A stretch of DNA of 60,452 bases from Verrucomicrobiota bacterium (GTDB lineage: Bacteria > Verrucomicrobiota > Verrucomicrobiia > Chthoniobacterales > UBA10450). The notes beneath the pieces are model-generated. The model was given only the letters and a program-made list of their open reading frames with translations. It was not told where the DNA came from and made no database searches. The position numbers and the translations under genes are program-made. The stretch lies in NCBI GenBank assembly GCA_003218975.1, contig QHPD01000109.1, positions 1 through 60,452 on the forward strand. Direction: 5' to 3'. Shown here in pieces: positions 33,389-41,280 of this stretch (the stretch's first letter is position 1; each line of letters starts with the position of its first letter).

Positions 33389-33675
33389 CGCCAGTTTGGC
33401 TAGCATCATGGGTGCCGCCTGCAGCTACACCGCGACGCGCTGGCCTTCTATTTCGCCCGCCGGAGCAACGCTGGATTTGCTCTTGCCATATCGCCAGACC
33501 GCGAACCCGACGAATAAAAGATCGAGCGTCGCAATTGACCGTGGGCGGATGCGAACTGCGCGTCTGTCTGACCGACTCTAACCCCTCGGCGCATCCTCTC
33601 GAGTAAGTGAGAAATGTTGGGTTCTTCGCCATTTCCGTTTGCGTAAGATGAAATGGCGCGGATAACTTAAAACCC
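33389..33675. other. 287-bp spacer with no convincing gene
   Basis: Two overlapping short frames exist here but neither looks like a protein, and both shadow the neighbouring genes. No hairpin stands out. Confidence 0.4.
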
Positions 33676-34530
33676 GTGTTCAGCTTGACGATGCTCGGCA
33701 GCGGCAGCGCGGGCAACAGCGCACTGGTCGCCACGGATCATTGCAGGATTCTTGTCGATAGCGGCCTGAGCGCGCGACAATTGGTGTTGCGTCTGGCGGA
33801 GTGCGGCGTCGCGCCGGAACAGCTTGATGGCGTGCTTCTCACTCATGAACACACCGACCACATCTGCGGACTTGAAGTGTTTTGCCGAAAATTTGATGTA
33901 CCGATTTATTGTAATCGACTCACGGCTGAAGCACTTCGTTGCAATGGTCTCTTAAATCGGCACCGAAATTGGCGAATTTTTGCGACTGGTTCCGAGTTCT
34001 CGATCTGCGACATCACGGTGCAAACATTTCCCGTACCGCACGACGCCGTCGATCCGCTTGGGTTGGCATTTCACGCCGGCTCGGGTGTGCTGGGTTTCAT
34101 CACCGATCTTGGCTACGCGACGAAGATGATCATCGAACGCTTGCGCCAAGCGCAAACGCTCGTGATCGAAACCAATCACGACGAAAAACTCTTGCAGAAC
34201 GATACGCATCGGCCGTGGCCGGTGAAACAACGAATCCAATCGCGACATGGTCACCTCTCGAACAGGGCGGCAGCAACCGTGATTGAAGAATTGCTGCGGG
34301 GAAAAATCGAGCGCGTCGTGTTGGGTCACCTCAGCCGCGATTGCAACACGCCCGAGCTCGCTCTGGCTGCCGTGCGCGCATCCCTGGGAAAGTGCGGGAA
34401 GATCGACATGGAAATCCATATCGCCGCCCAATCCGAACTCAGTCCCCGATTTCGAATCGGTGAAACAAAACCAGGCGCGTTTCAGCCAAGTTTCGAGAAT
34501 GCGTTTTTTCAAACCGCGCCCGTTCTGTAG
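33676..34530 (+). CDS. metallo-beta-lactamase-fold hydrolase (YycJ/WalJ-like)
   Basis: This 284-residue protein starts at GTG. LGSGSAGNSALVA and LVDSGLSARQL are YycJ signatures, and the zinc motif HEHTDH is at 57-62. Further metal ligands are in VPHDAVDP and ITDLGYA, with H in LGHLSRDCNTPELA. Relatives are exonuclease-like DNA or RNA processing enzymes. The TAG stop is inside the palindromic repeat at 34525-34588, which also contains the next gene's ATG. The C-terminal 35 residues vary among homologues. Confidence 0.85.
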   Translation: MFSLTMLGSGSAGNSALVATDHCRILVDSGLSARQLVLRLAECGVAPEQLDGVLLTHEHTDHICGLEVFCRKFDVPIYCNRLTAEALRCNGLLNRHRNWRIFATGSEFSICDITVQTFPVPHDAVDPLGLAFHAGSGVLGFITDLGYATKMIIERLRQAQTLVIETNHDEKLLQNDTHRPWPVKQRIQSRHGHLSNRAAATVIEELLRGKIERVVLGHLSRDCNTPELALAAVRASLGKCGKIDMEIHIAAQSELSPRFRIGETKPGAFQPSFENAFFQTAPVL

Positions 34531-34588
34531 CGGCTGTCTATGACTGCCGCAATATCAGAGGATTGTCGGCCGCAGACCGCCGCTACAG
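34525..34588. repeat. palindromic repeat (GTAGC family) spanning a stop and a start codon
   Basis: The ends pair over 15 bases with one mismatch (CTGTAGCGGC... and ...GCCGCTACAG), and inner G/C hairpins follow. The TAG of the left arm is the stop of the hydrolase, and the ATG at 34540 starts the next gene. Confidence 0.75.
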
Positions 34589-35808
34589 ATCTGACCATTC
34601 GCGACGCGGTCGAGGCGGACCTCCCGGCAATCATCGCAATTTATAACGCCGCGATCGCAACGCGAATTGCCACGGCGCAACTCGAGCGGGTCAACATCGA
34701 GGAAGGACACCATTGGTTGAGCGACCATTCAACGGATGGTTATCCGTTCTGGGTCGCGGAAATTGAGGGGCGCGTGGCTGGTTGGCTCAGTTTCAAACGG
34801 TTCCTGCCGCGTTGTGCGTATCGCGGTACGGCCGAGATCAGCGTTTACGTCGATGAAAAATTGCGGCGCCGCGGCGTGGCCCGGCGTCTGGTGCGGGAAG
34901 CAATCGCCCGTGCGCCATCGCTCGGGATCAACGCACTCGTCGGTCTGATCTTTGGGCACAACGAACCGAGTTTGAAATTGTTCGAGCAACTCGGCTTTCA
35001 ACGCTGGGGACATCTGCCGGGCGTTGCGCAACTCGAAGCCGTGGAACGAGACTTGATCGTGATGGGCCAACATTGTCCCGCGCGGCGTGACGCGATTGTA
35101 AAAGAAACGACTTACGCCGACACGCTGCAGCCGCATAGCTACAAGGACTGCCTGAATTTGATGCGAACGCTGATGGATTACCGGCAGCAGCCGATTCATT
35201 CGACGCTCCTCAAAATCCGCGACAAATATTCCATGCTGCATCTGGACGTGCTGATCCTGATCTATCATTTTGCGAAAATTTGTTCCGGATCGGTTCTCGA
35301 GATCGGCGCGTTTGTTGGCGGGGCCACCATCGCTGCGGCATCCGGCGTGCGCGATTCGCGCGGGCAAAAGAAGCTCATCGCAATCGAACCTGGGGGCAGC
35401 GTGAAACACAAGCGGCTCGGCACGCGCAACATATTCCGCGACTTGGAACGCAATCTTTCCCGGCACCGCGTCTCGGAAATGGTCACCCTGGTCAAGGGTC
35501 GCTCGTTTGAGCGGGCAACGATCGCCGCAGTTCATCGAGCACTCGGCTCGGATAAAATCGGTCTGCTGATCCTCGACGCCGATGCCGGGAAACGGCGCGA
35601 CATCGAGTGTTATCGCGATAAATTTGCTGAGGGCTGTTGGATGGTCATCGACGATTACTGCCGAGCCGATTCAAACGCAAAGAGCGCACCGAGCCGCGCG
35701 GACGTGGACGCGCTGGTTGCCGCGGGCGCGTTGGAACCGCTGGGGTTCTACGGCTGGAGCACGTGGGTTGGCCGATCGCGCAGCAGCGCCACCACCGTAA
35801 AAACTTAA
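34540..35808 (+). CDS. fusion of GNAT acetyltransferase and class I methyltransferase-like domain
   Basis: This 422-residue protein has two domains. Residues about 18-185 are a GNAT N-acetyltransferase of the phosphinothricin/methionine-sulfone type (LTIRDAVEADLPAIIAIYN, RGTAEISVYVDEKLRRRGVARRLV, GHNEPSLKLFEQLGF). Residues about 235-415 resemble a SAM-dependent methyltransferase (SVLEIGAFVGGATIAAASG, then LLILDADAGKRRDIECY and WMVIDDYC). The first 16 codons are encoded by a palindrome, so the natural start may be elsewhere; no other ATG is in phase nearby. Substrates are unknown. The fusion could be two functions acting on the same small molecule. Confidence 0.75.
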   Translation: MTAAISEDCRPQTAATDLTIRDAVEADLPAIIAIYNAAIATRIATAQLERVNIEEGHHWLSDHSTDGYPFWVAEIEGRVAGWLSFKRFLPRCAYRGTAEISVYVDEKLRRRGVARRLVREAIARAPSLGINALVGLIFGHNEPSLKLFEQLGFQRWGHLPGVAQLEAVERDLIVMGQHCPARRDAIVKETTYADTLQPHSYKDCLNLMRTLMDYRQQPIHSTLLKIRDKYSMLHLDVLILIYHFAKICSGSVLEIGAFVGGATIAAASGVRDSRGQKKLIAIEPGGSVKHKRLGTRNIFRDLERNLSRHRVSEMVTLVKGRSFERATIAAVHRALGSDKIGLLILDADAGKRRDIECYRDKFAEGCWMVIDDYCRADSNAKSAPSRADVDALVAAGALEPLGFYGWSTWVGRSRSSATTVKT

Positions 35809-35924
35809 TCACTCTATCAGGGCCAAAGCCCGCGGCGAAACAGAAGCGTGAAGCGTCGCCAGCTATTCCGGCAACACTTCACCATTGAAATGCAAGGCAA
35901 GACGTTGAAGCGTTTCGCTCCCAC

Positions 35925-36575
35925 ATGAGAAACTGGAAAGGTATTCAGTTATTTGTGCTTGTTAGCACCGGAGCGGTTCTAACGGCGTGCGCGTCAAACA
36001 AGAAAATAGGTTGGCTCGCCGGCACGGAGCAACACTCCAAATGGGGTTACTACAGCGGTGAACCGGTGACGCGATGGAATCCGGATGGACGAACCATGAC
36101 GCTGGAAAGCGAATTGCGGTACACTGATCCGGAGGGCGTCGTCTGGATCGCGCCAGCAGGATCGGTTGTCGATGGCGCTTCCATCCCACGCTACCTCTGG
36201 TCGATCATGGGCGGGCCTTTCGAAGGAAAATATCGGAACGCCTCGGTCTTGCACGATGTCGCTTACGGGCAGCGCAATCGCCCGTGGCAAGATTGCGACC
36301 GCATGTTTTACAACGCGATGCGCTGCGGCGGCGTGAGCGCCGTTGAAGCCAAGACGATGTATTACACGCTCTACAAGTTCGGACACCATTGGAAATTCCC
36401 AATCAAACGCGCGAAACCCGTGAAGTATGAGGGGGGGCTGGTCGCAAGGGCGCAAGAGATCCCACGCGCCATTCCTGTGAATCCGGCTGAAATCAATCAA
36501 GCGCGCGAATGGATTCGGAGCGCCGATCCCACTCTTGATCAAATCGAGCAACGAGCCGACACCGAAGCGTGGTGA
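35925..36575 (+). CDS. DUF1353 lipoprotein
   Basis: This 216-residue protein has a signal sequence and lipobox (VLTAC, lipidated Cys at about residue 23). The DUF1353 core follows: VDGASIPRYLWSIMGGPFEGKYRNASVLHDVAYGQR near residue 83. Conserved Asp, His and aromatic positions suggest a peptidase- or phage-tail-like fold, but the family has no assigned activity. It stands alone between spacers. Confidence 0.75.
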   Translation: MRNWKGIQLFVLVSTGAVLTACASNKKIGWLAGTEQHSKWGYYSGEPVTRWNPDGRTMTLESELRYTDPEGVVWIAPAGSVVDGASIPRYLWSIMGGPFEGKYRNASVLHDVAYGQRNRPWQDCDRMFYNAMRCGGVSAVEAKTMYYTLYKFGHHWKFPIKRAKPVKYEGGLVARAQEIPRAIPVNPAEINQAREWIRSADPTLDQIEQRADTEAW

Positions 36576-36664
36576 CGTCCGACTTCAGTGGAACGCGTTG
36601 CCCTCAATGCGTTCGCAGCTTGCTTGCGGCGACCGCGTGCGCTAAGCGTACGCCATGCATTTTT

Positions 36665-36702
36665 GCCGGCATAGCTCAGCTGGTAGAGCAGCTGATTTGT
36701 AA
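36665..36702 (+). pseudogene. 5' half of tRNA-Thr(UGU)
   Basis: 38 bases match the start of a bacterial tRNA-Thr: acceptor GCCGGCA, D-arm GCTC...GAGC, and anticodon loop TTTGTAA after GCTGA. After the loop the expected TCAGC and T-arm are replaced by TTCAAGAAAG. No matching 3' half or acceptor (TGCCGGC) with T-arm is found downstream. It is a truncated tRNA or an element boundary. Confidence 0.8.
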
Positions 36703-37066
36703 TTCAAGAAAGAGTTTTGCCTGCGTTTTCAGCGGCTTGCGCACCCTTGCGGACGCTAGGTGTTTCGACAATGCGACGTTTGCCGCGCGTAGCGCGGAAT
36801 TGCGCCGTTTTGCGGCAAAAAATTCTCAGGCCATAGAAAACGACCGTGAATGGCAAGTGAGTCCTCGCGCGTGCGCGCGTGCGCGAGGGTTAGTCGGGTC
36901 GGCCGGAAATACGATTCCCGGAAAGGGTAAACCTCGAAAGCGTGCTGCGGGTTCGCGAGTTTAGGCTCGCGGTGTTTTCTTTTCCTATAGTAATTTGCCG
37001 GAACCAGCGAAAGTTCGCTGATAAACTCAGCATGTAGGATGGATAATTTCCTGGCGATATCGAGAT
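36703..37066. other. 364-bp structured spacer without a gene
   Basis: Several strong inverted repeats occur: CCGCGC/GCGCGG at 36783-36797, nested in an outer TTTGCCGC/GCGGCAAA pair, and CCTCGCGC/GCGCGAGG at 36863-36888. I see no reading frame. The foldable sequence directly after the half tRNA may be an RNA or a remnant of an integrated element. Confidence 0.4.
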
Positions 37067-37925
37067 ATGCCCACTGATTCTCAGTCCGAGCTTCAATTGG
37101 AGATTGGCCACGTTCTTTTCATGGACGTGGTCGGTTACTCGAAATTGCTCCTCGACGAACAGCGCGAACTCCAAGAACAACTCACCCAAATCGTCACAAA
37201 TACCGAGCAGGTTCACGTTGCAGAAGCGGCAGGGAAACTGATTCGGGTTCCCACTGGCGATGGAATGGCGCTCGTCTTCTTCAACAGTCCAGAAGCTCCG
37301 GTGCAATGCGCGATTGAGGTCAGCAAGGAATTACGCAATTATGCTCGGAAGAGCAGGAAGGACTGGCGAGGCGATACAGGAGTTTCAAATGGCTCTGCAA
37401 CTGGCTCCGGGCGCGGCAACCACTCACTTTAATCTGGCCAATCTCTTGGTGAAACAGCACGCCTATGACGAAGCGATGGCGCACTATTCGGAAGCGCTGC
37501 GTCTTGATCCCGTGTTTGTGGAGGCTCATTGTAATATCGCTTCGCTCCTGCTGGAAACGGGCAGGACAAAAGATGCAGCGGCTCACTACGTTGCCGCATT
37601 GCAGACGAAGGCCGACCATCTGCCAGCAATCGTGAGTCTCGCATGGATTTACGCCACCGCCAGCAGCGAGGCGGGAAGTCAACATGCTACTGAGGCTGTG
37701 CGCCTGGCGGAGCAAGCCTGCCGGATCTCAGGCTGCAAGCAAAGCGGAGTGCTCGATACGCTCGCCGCTGCTTATGCGAATGCGGGACGATTTCAGGACG
37801 CTATAAAGATCGGCAAAGAGGCGTTTTCCATCGCAAAAGCCGCTGGGGAAGATGATTTCGCGGATTCCATCCGTGCAAGGATTGCTCTGTATGAAAATGG
37901 ATCGCCTTTTCGTGGCGATAAATAA
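37067..37925 (+). pseudogene. class III nucleotide cyclase-TPR gene with internal deletion and frameshift
   Basis: The first frame (from 37067) is the start of a class III adenylate/guanylate cyclase domain: HVLFMDVVGYSKLLLDEQ with one metal Asp, then GKLIRVPTGDGMALVFF with the second. It breaks off after SKEL, near 37330. From there the -1 frame reads a TPR array (NYAIMLGRAGRTGEAIQEFQ, then LANLLVKQHAYDEAMAHYSEALRLDP) with three to four repeats to 37925. The cyclase dimerisation and catalytic core (Asn/Arg transition-state residues) and any linker are missing. A deletion has joined the two ends out of frame. Confidence 0.75.
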
Positions 37926-38267
37926 TCGCACCACAAAAAATGGATAATCAGCGCATGCGGTGATCAGGAGTGAGCCTAAGTCCGACCCCCGTAAACAACT
38001 TCGTCGGCGAGCCGAGACCGACCTGAAAAAAAGGGTTTGTTCGGTCGGCGAATTTTTGGCTGTAAAAACGGCGGCACCGCCGCGATCTCCATGCTGTTCC
38101 ACAATGGCAACTGGATTGCGCTATTCCCAGAGAGGATCTCGATCTTTCAGGAACGCTGTAGAACGTGCAATTCGTGTCGACCGTTCCGGATGCCCGGGCA
38201 ACGCGGATTGTGAAAAATGATCATCGACGTTGCAAGGTGGCGCTCGAACGCATATTCGACTACAACG
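37926..38267. other. 342-bp spacer without a convincing gene
   Basis: A frame at 37960-38220 is open but rich in Arg, Ser and Pro and matches no family I know. I see no hairpin or repeat. The promoter of the downstream glycosyltransferase may lie here. Confidence 0.35.
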
Positions 38268-39005
38268 ATGCTAAACGGCCAGAAGATTGTCGTAGTGATG
38301 CCCGCTTACAATGCGGCGCGCACGTTGCGACAGACTTATGAGGAGGTGATGGCGCAAGGTATTGTCGATCTTGTTATCGTTGTGGACGACGCCAGCCAAG
38401 ATGAGACCGTCGCGGTGGCGCGCACCCTTGACCGAGTGGAAGTGGAGGTTCATCCCATGAATCGCGGCTATGGCGCGAACCAGAAGACATGCTATCGCCA
38501 CGCGCTTGCCGCCGGGGGAGACATCATCATCATGATTCATCCGGATTACCAGTACACGCCACGACTCATTCCAGCGATGGCGGCGCTGGTGGCGAGCGGC
38601 GTCTATCCGTGTGTCCTTGCTTCCCGCATTCTTGGTGGCGGCGCACTTCGCGGCGGCATGCCTTGGTGGAAATATATCTCGAACCGTTTTCTTACCTTTG
38701 TCGAGAATCTTCTCCTTGGCGCGAAGCTGTCGGAGTACCACACCGGCTACCGTGCCTTCTCGCGCCGACTGCTGGAACGGCTACCGCTCGAGGCAAATTC
38801 AGATGACTTTGTTTTCGACAACCAGGTTCTTGCCCAAGTGATCTCGTTGGGCTGCTCGATTGGGGAAGTGACCTGCCCAGCGCGGTATTTGCCCGAATCC
38901 TCGTCGATCAACTTCCGAAGAAGCGTCCGCTACGGATTAGGTTGTCTCGCCACCGCCTTTCGTTACCGCTTGGCGCGTTGGGGAGTCGTCCGTCCGATTG
39001 CTTAA
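38268..39005 (+). CDS. family 2 glycosyltransferase (DPM1-like)
   Basis: This 245-residue GT-A glycosyltransferase has the nucleotide-sugar fold: VVVMPAYNAARTL, VVDDASQDETVAVA, HPMNRGYGANQKTCYRHA and an acid pair in IHPDYQYTP. YHTGYRAFSRRLLERLP is typical of polyprenyl-phosphate mannose/glucose synthase-like enzymes without a membrane anchor. ATG at 38268 is preferred because the residues upstream are not family-like. It would transfer a sugar to an isoprenoid phosphate or a glycan; the acceptor is unknown. Confidence 0.82.
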   Translation: MLNGQKIVVVMPAYNAARTLRQTYEEVMAQGIVDLVIVVDDASQDETVAVARTLDRVEVEVHPMNRGYGANQKTCYRHALAAGGDIIIMIHPDYQYTPRLIPAMAALVASGVYPCVLASRILGGGALRGGMPWWKYISNRFLTFVENLLLGAKLSEYHTGYRAFSRRLLERLPLEANSDDFVFDNQVLAQVISLGCSIGEVTCPARYLPESSSINFRRSVRYGLGCLATAFRYRLARWGVVRPIA

Positions 39006-39061
39006 AGGACGGTCGATGCGACGGCCTATGGCTCCAACGTGCAGCACCCCGATTATCCTAC

Positions 39062-39511
39062 TCAACACGTGGTGGCCACCAATCCAGACTCTTCGACTCC
39101 GACTGCCAGCTCTCCCCATTTTCGATTTTCGATCGACAATTTTCGACTTACACCGCCGTTTTCACCTACGCGCAGGGTCATGCCCATCACCCGGAAAATA
39201 CGGTCGCGTTTTACCAGGTAACCGGGCGAATCGAGATCGCGCGGGCGAGGGAGATCGACATCGACGATTTTCTGAATCGTCGCAGGACGATTGCTCACCA
39301 CCAGCACGCGATAGGCAAGCTGGATGGCTTCTTCGATGTCGTGGGTGACAAAAAGAATAGTTTTCTTTTCGCTTTGCCAGATCCGCACCGGATCACTGCG
39401 CATTTTTAATTGCGTCAAAAAATCGAGCGCGCCGAACGGGTCGTCCATGCAAATGATGGATGGATACGCCGAAAAAGCACGGGCGATCTCGAACAGAGCC
39501 AGACGGGTTCG
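39062..39511 (-). pseudogene. 3' end of a second NrtD/SsuB-type ABC ATPase
   Basis: The frame starts directly after the stop of the ATPase upstream and reads TRLALFEIARAF, then Walker B-like CMDDPFGALDFLT, the H-loop TILFVTHDIEEAI, and the family tail VVSNRPATIQKIVDVDLPRPRDL. Walker A and the signature motif are missing. The last 40 residues run through a GATTTTCGAT-type repeat (39118-39150). Its Walker B is MDDP rather than MDEP. Confidence 0.8.
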
Positions 39512-40312
39512 TTAGGCTGAAACGTCGGCGGCTGTGCCCGCAAAATGGAGATGTTCGAGAATCTGGCTGCGCAGGCGGAGGAATGGTTCGCTGGTGCGAT
39601 CGCGTGGACGGAGGAGGTCGATGTCGATCTTGCGATCGACGCGTCCGGGCGCCGGGGTCATGACAAGGATGCGATCGCTCATGTAAATTGCCTCGTCTAT
39701 GTCATGCGTGACGAGAAGCATGGTGGTGCGGCGATTTTCCCACAGGCGCAGTACTTCGTCCTGCATGCGCATGCGAGTGAACGCGTCGAGCGCGCCGAGT
39801 GGTTCATCGAGCAGAAGCACTTTGGGATGATTGATGAGCGCGCGGGCGAGGGCGACGCGCTGCGACATGCCACCGGAAAGGTGATGCGGATATGAATTGG
39901 CGAACGCTTCGAGTCCGACCAGTCGCATGAAATCGGAAACCTCATGACGCTGCGCCTCGAGTACACCCCGCGCAACCAGGCCTGCTTCGATATTCCGTCG
40001 CACGGTGAGCCATGGAAAAAGATTCGGATCTTGAAAAACGAGACCGCGCGCTGCGCTCGGTCCAAGAATTTTTTCCTCGCCCACAAGCAGCTCGCCGGCA
40101 TCAGGAAAATCGAGACCGGCAATGAGTCGAAGCAATGTCGATTTTCCGCAACCGCTCGGCCCGACTAACGACACGAGTTCGCCGGCGGCGATGGAAAACG
40201 AAATGCCGTCGAGGGCAAGGCGGGTTGTGCCCGGCGCGTCCGGGACCGCAAAACTTTTGTGGACTTCGTGAACGCGAAGCGCTGACCCGACCGCGATATT
40301 GGTCGTTACCAC
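39512..40312 (-). CDS. NrtD/SsuB/TauB-type ABC transporter ATPase
   Basis: From the GTG at 40312 (overlapping the permease stop) this is a 266-residue ATPase. Walker A is GPSGCGKST, the Q-loop is LVFQDPNLFPWLTV, the signature is LSGGMSQRVALARA, Walker B is VLLLDEPLGALD, and the H-loop is LVTHDIDEAIYMSDRI. The tail MTPAPGRVDRKIDIDLLRPRDR is typical of nitrate, sulfonate and pyrimidine-precursor transporters. The frame extends upstream to 40753, but only as a shadow of the permease. Confidence 0.9.
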   Translation of the reverse strand: MVTTNIAVGSALRVHEVHKSFAVPDAPGTTRLALDGISFSIAAGELVSLVGPSGCGKSTLLRLIAGLDFPDAGELLVGEEKILGPSAARGLVFQDPNLFPWLTVRRNIEAGLVARGVLEAQRHEVSDFMRLVGLEAFANSYPHHLSGGMSQRVALARALINHPKVLLLDEPLGALDAFTRMRMQDEVLRLWENRRTTMLLVTHDIDEAIYMSDRILVMTPAPGRVDRKIDIDLLRPRDRTSEPFLRLRSQILEHLHFAGTAADVSA

Positions 40313-41280
40313 TTGATCATTCCCTTCTGCCAAACGAGGACTCGATCGCGCAATTTGAAGAGCAAAGTCATGATGGTGGAGAAGAAGGCCGCCATGATGA
40401 TTAGCGCGGCAAAAACTTTTCCGTACTCGGCCCAGCCTTGCGCCCAGCTCACATACCAACCCAGCCCAGATTTTACGCCTACACTTTCGGCGACCACGAG
40501 AGTCAGAAACGATGCGCCGAGGCCCATGAACAGACCGACAAATATGCTCGGTAACGCCGCCGGAATGGCGACGCGAAAAATGAGGTAACGCTGATTGGCA
40601 CCCAGCGTGCGCGCAACATCGAGATAGGAAGCGCGCGTGTTCGAAATGCCGGACGAGGTGAGCATCGTGACCGGGAACCAAACCGCGAGCGCAATGAGCG
40701 CGGCGGCGGAAATTGTCGCCGACGGCGATACCACCATGGCGAGCGGAATCCACGCCGTCGCCGGCACGGGACCAATCACTTTAAGCAACGGCATTCCCCA
40801 GTAGCGCGCCGAGTTCGACCAGCCAATGCAAACGCCGCTCACAAAGGCTGCGAGCGCGCCGAGGACATAACCGGCGAGCAGCAAGACTAACGAATGCCAG
40901 GTGCTGTCGAATAACAGCGCGCGATCGCTGATCATGCTTTGCAAGACCGCGGCTGGGCTCGGGAAATACGGCAGCGGCAACCAATGCCAGCCCGCAGTGA
41001 TGAGTTCCCACGCGCAAAGAAGCAACACCGCCGCCGTGAACAACGGCCGCATTCGCCACACCGCCACGCGCAGCCGGCGCCAGCGATGCTGGCCTACAGC
41101 AATTAAGATCGACACTATCAAAAACGTCGCGAGGAAATTCGTGTAGGTGCGCGCTTCCATCGGCGTTTCGTTTTTGTAAACGGCGAGGTGCGCGGCAAAG
41201 GCGATCGCGCCGGCCAACGGCACCGCCAGCAATGCCGTGTTCCAAAAATTTTCGGATGCAGCGTTGTTAGGCGCCTTCAA
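40306..41280 (-). CDS. NrtB/SsuC-type ABC transporter permease
   Basis: This 324-residue inner-membrane protein has about seven helices and the binding-protein-dependent coupling loop SYLDVARTLGANQRYLIFRVAIPAALPSIFVGL. An extra N-terminal membrane stretch of about 80 residues precedes the standard permease core, which starts near LITAGWHWLPLPYFPSP. A TTG start directly follows the stop of the binding-protein gene; the alternative is MEARTYTN at residue 41. It works with the ATPase downstream and the binding protein upstream. Confidence 0.85.
   Translation of the reverse strand: MKAPNNAASENFWNTALLAVPLAGAIAFAAHLAVYKNETPMEARTYTNFLATFLIVSILIAVGQHRWRRLRVAVWRMRPLFTAAVLLLCAWELITAGWHWLPLPYFPSPAAVLQSMISDRALLFDSTWHSLVLLLAGYVLGALAAFVSGVCIGWSNSARYWGMPLLKVIGPVPATAWIPLAMVVSPSATISAAALIALAVWFPVTMLTSSGISNTRASYLDVARTLGANQRYLIFRVAIPAALPSIFVGLFMGLGASFLTLVVAESVGVKSGLGWYVSWAQGWAEYGKVFAALIIMAAFFSTIMTLLFKLRDRVLVWQKGMIKW

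Noticed and set aside
33385-33606. 73-codon frame after the first PTS IIA gene
   Set aside because: No similarity, no ribosome-binding site, and it overlaps another equally poor frame.
36703-36960. Group I intron within the tRNA-Thr
   Set aside because: No conserved P7/G-site sequences and no 3' exon could be found by eye; left as an open alternative only.
36980-37001. TTTGCCGGAACCA as the missing tRNA 3' end
   Set aside because: It pairs with six of seven acceptor bases, but no T-arm precedes it, so it is probably chance.
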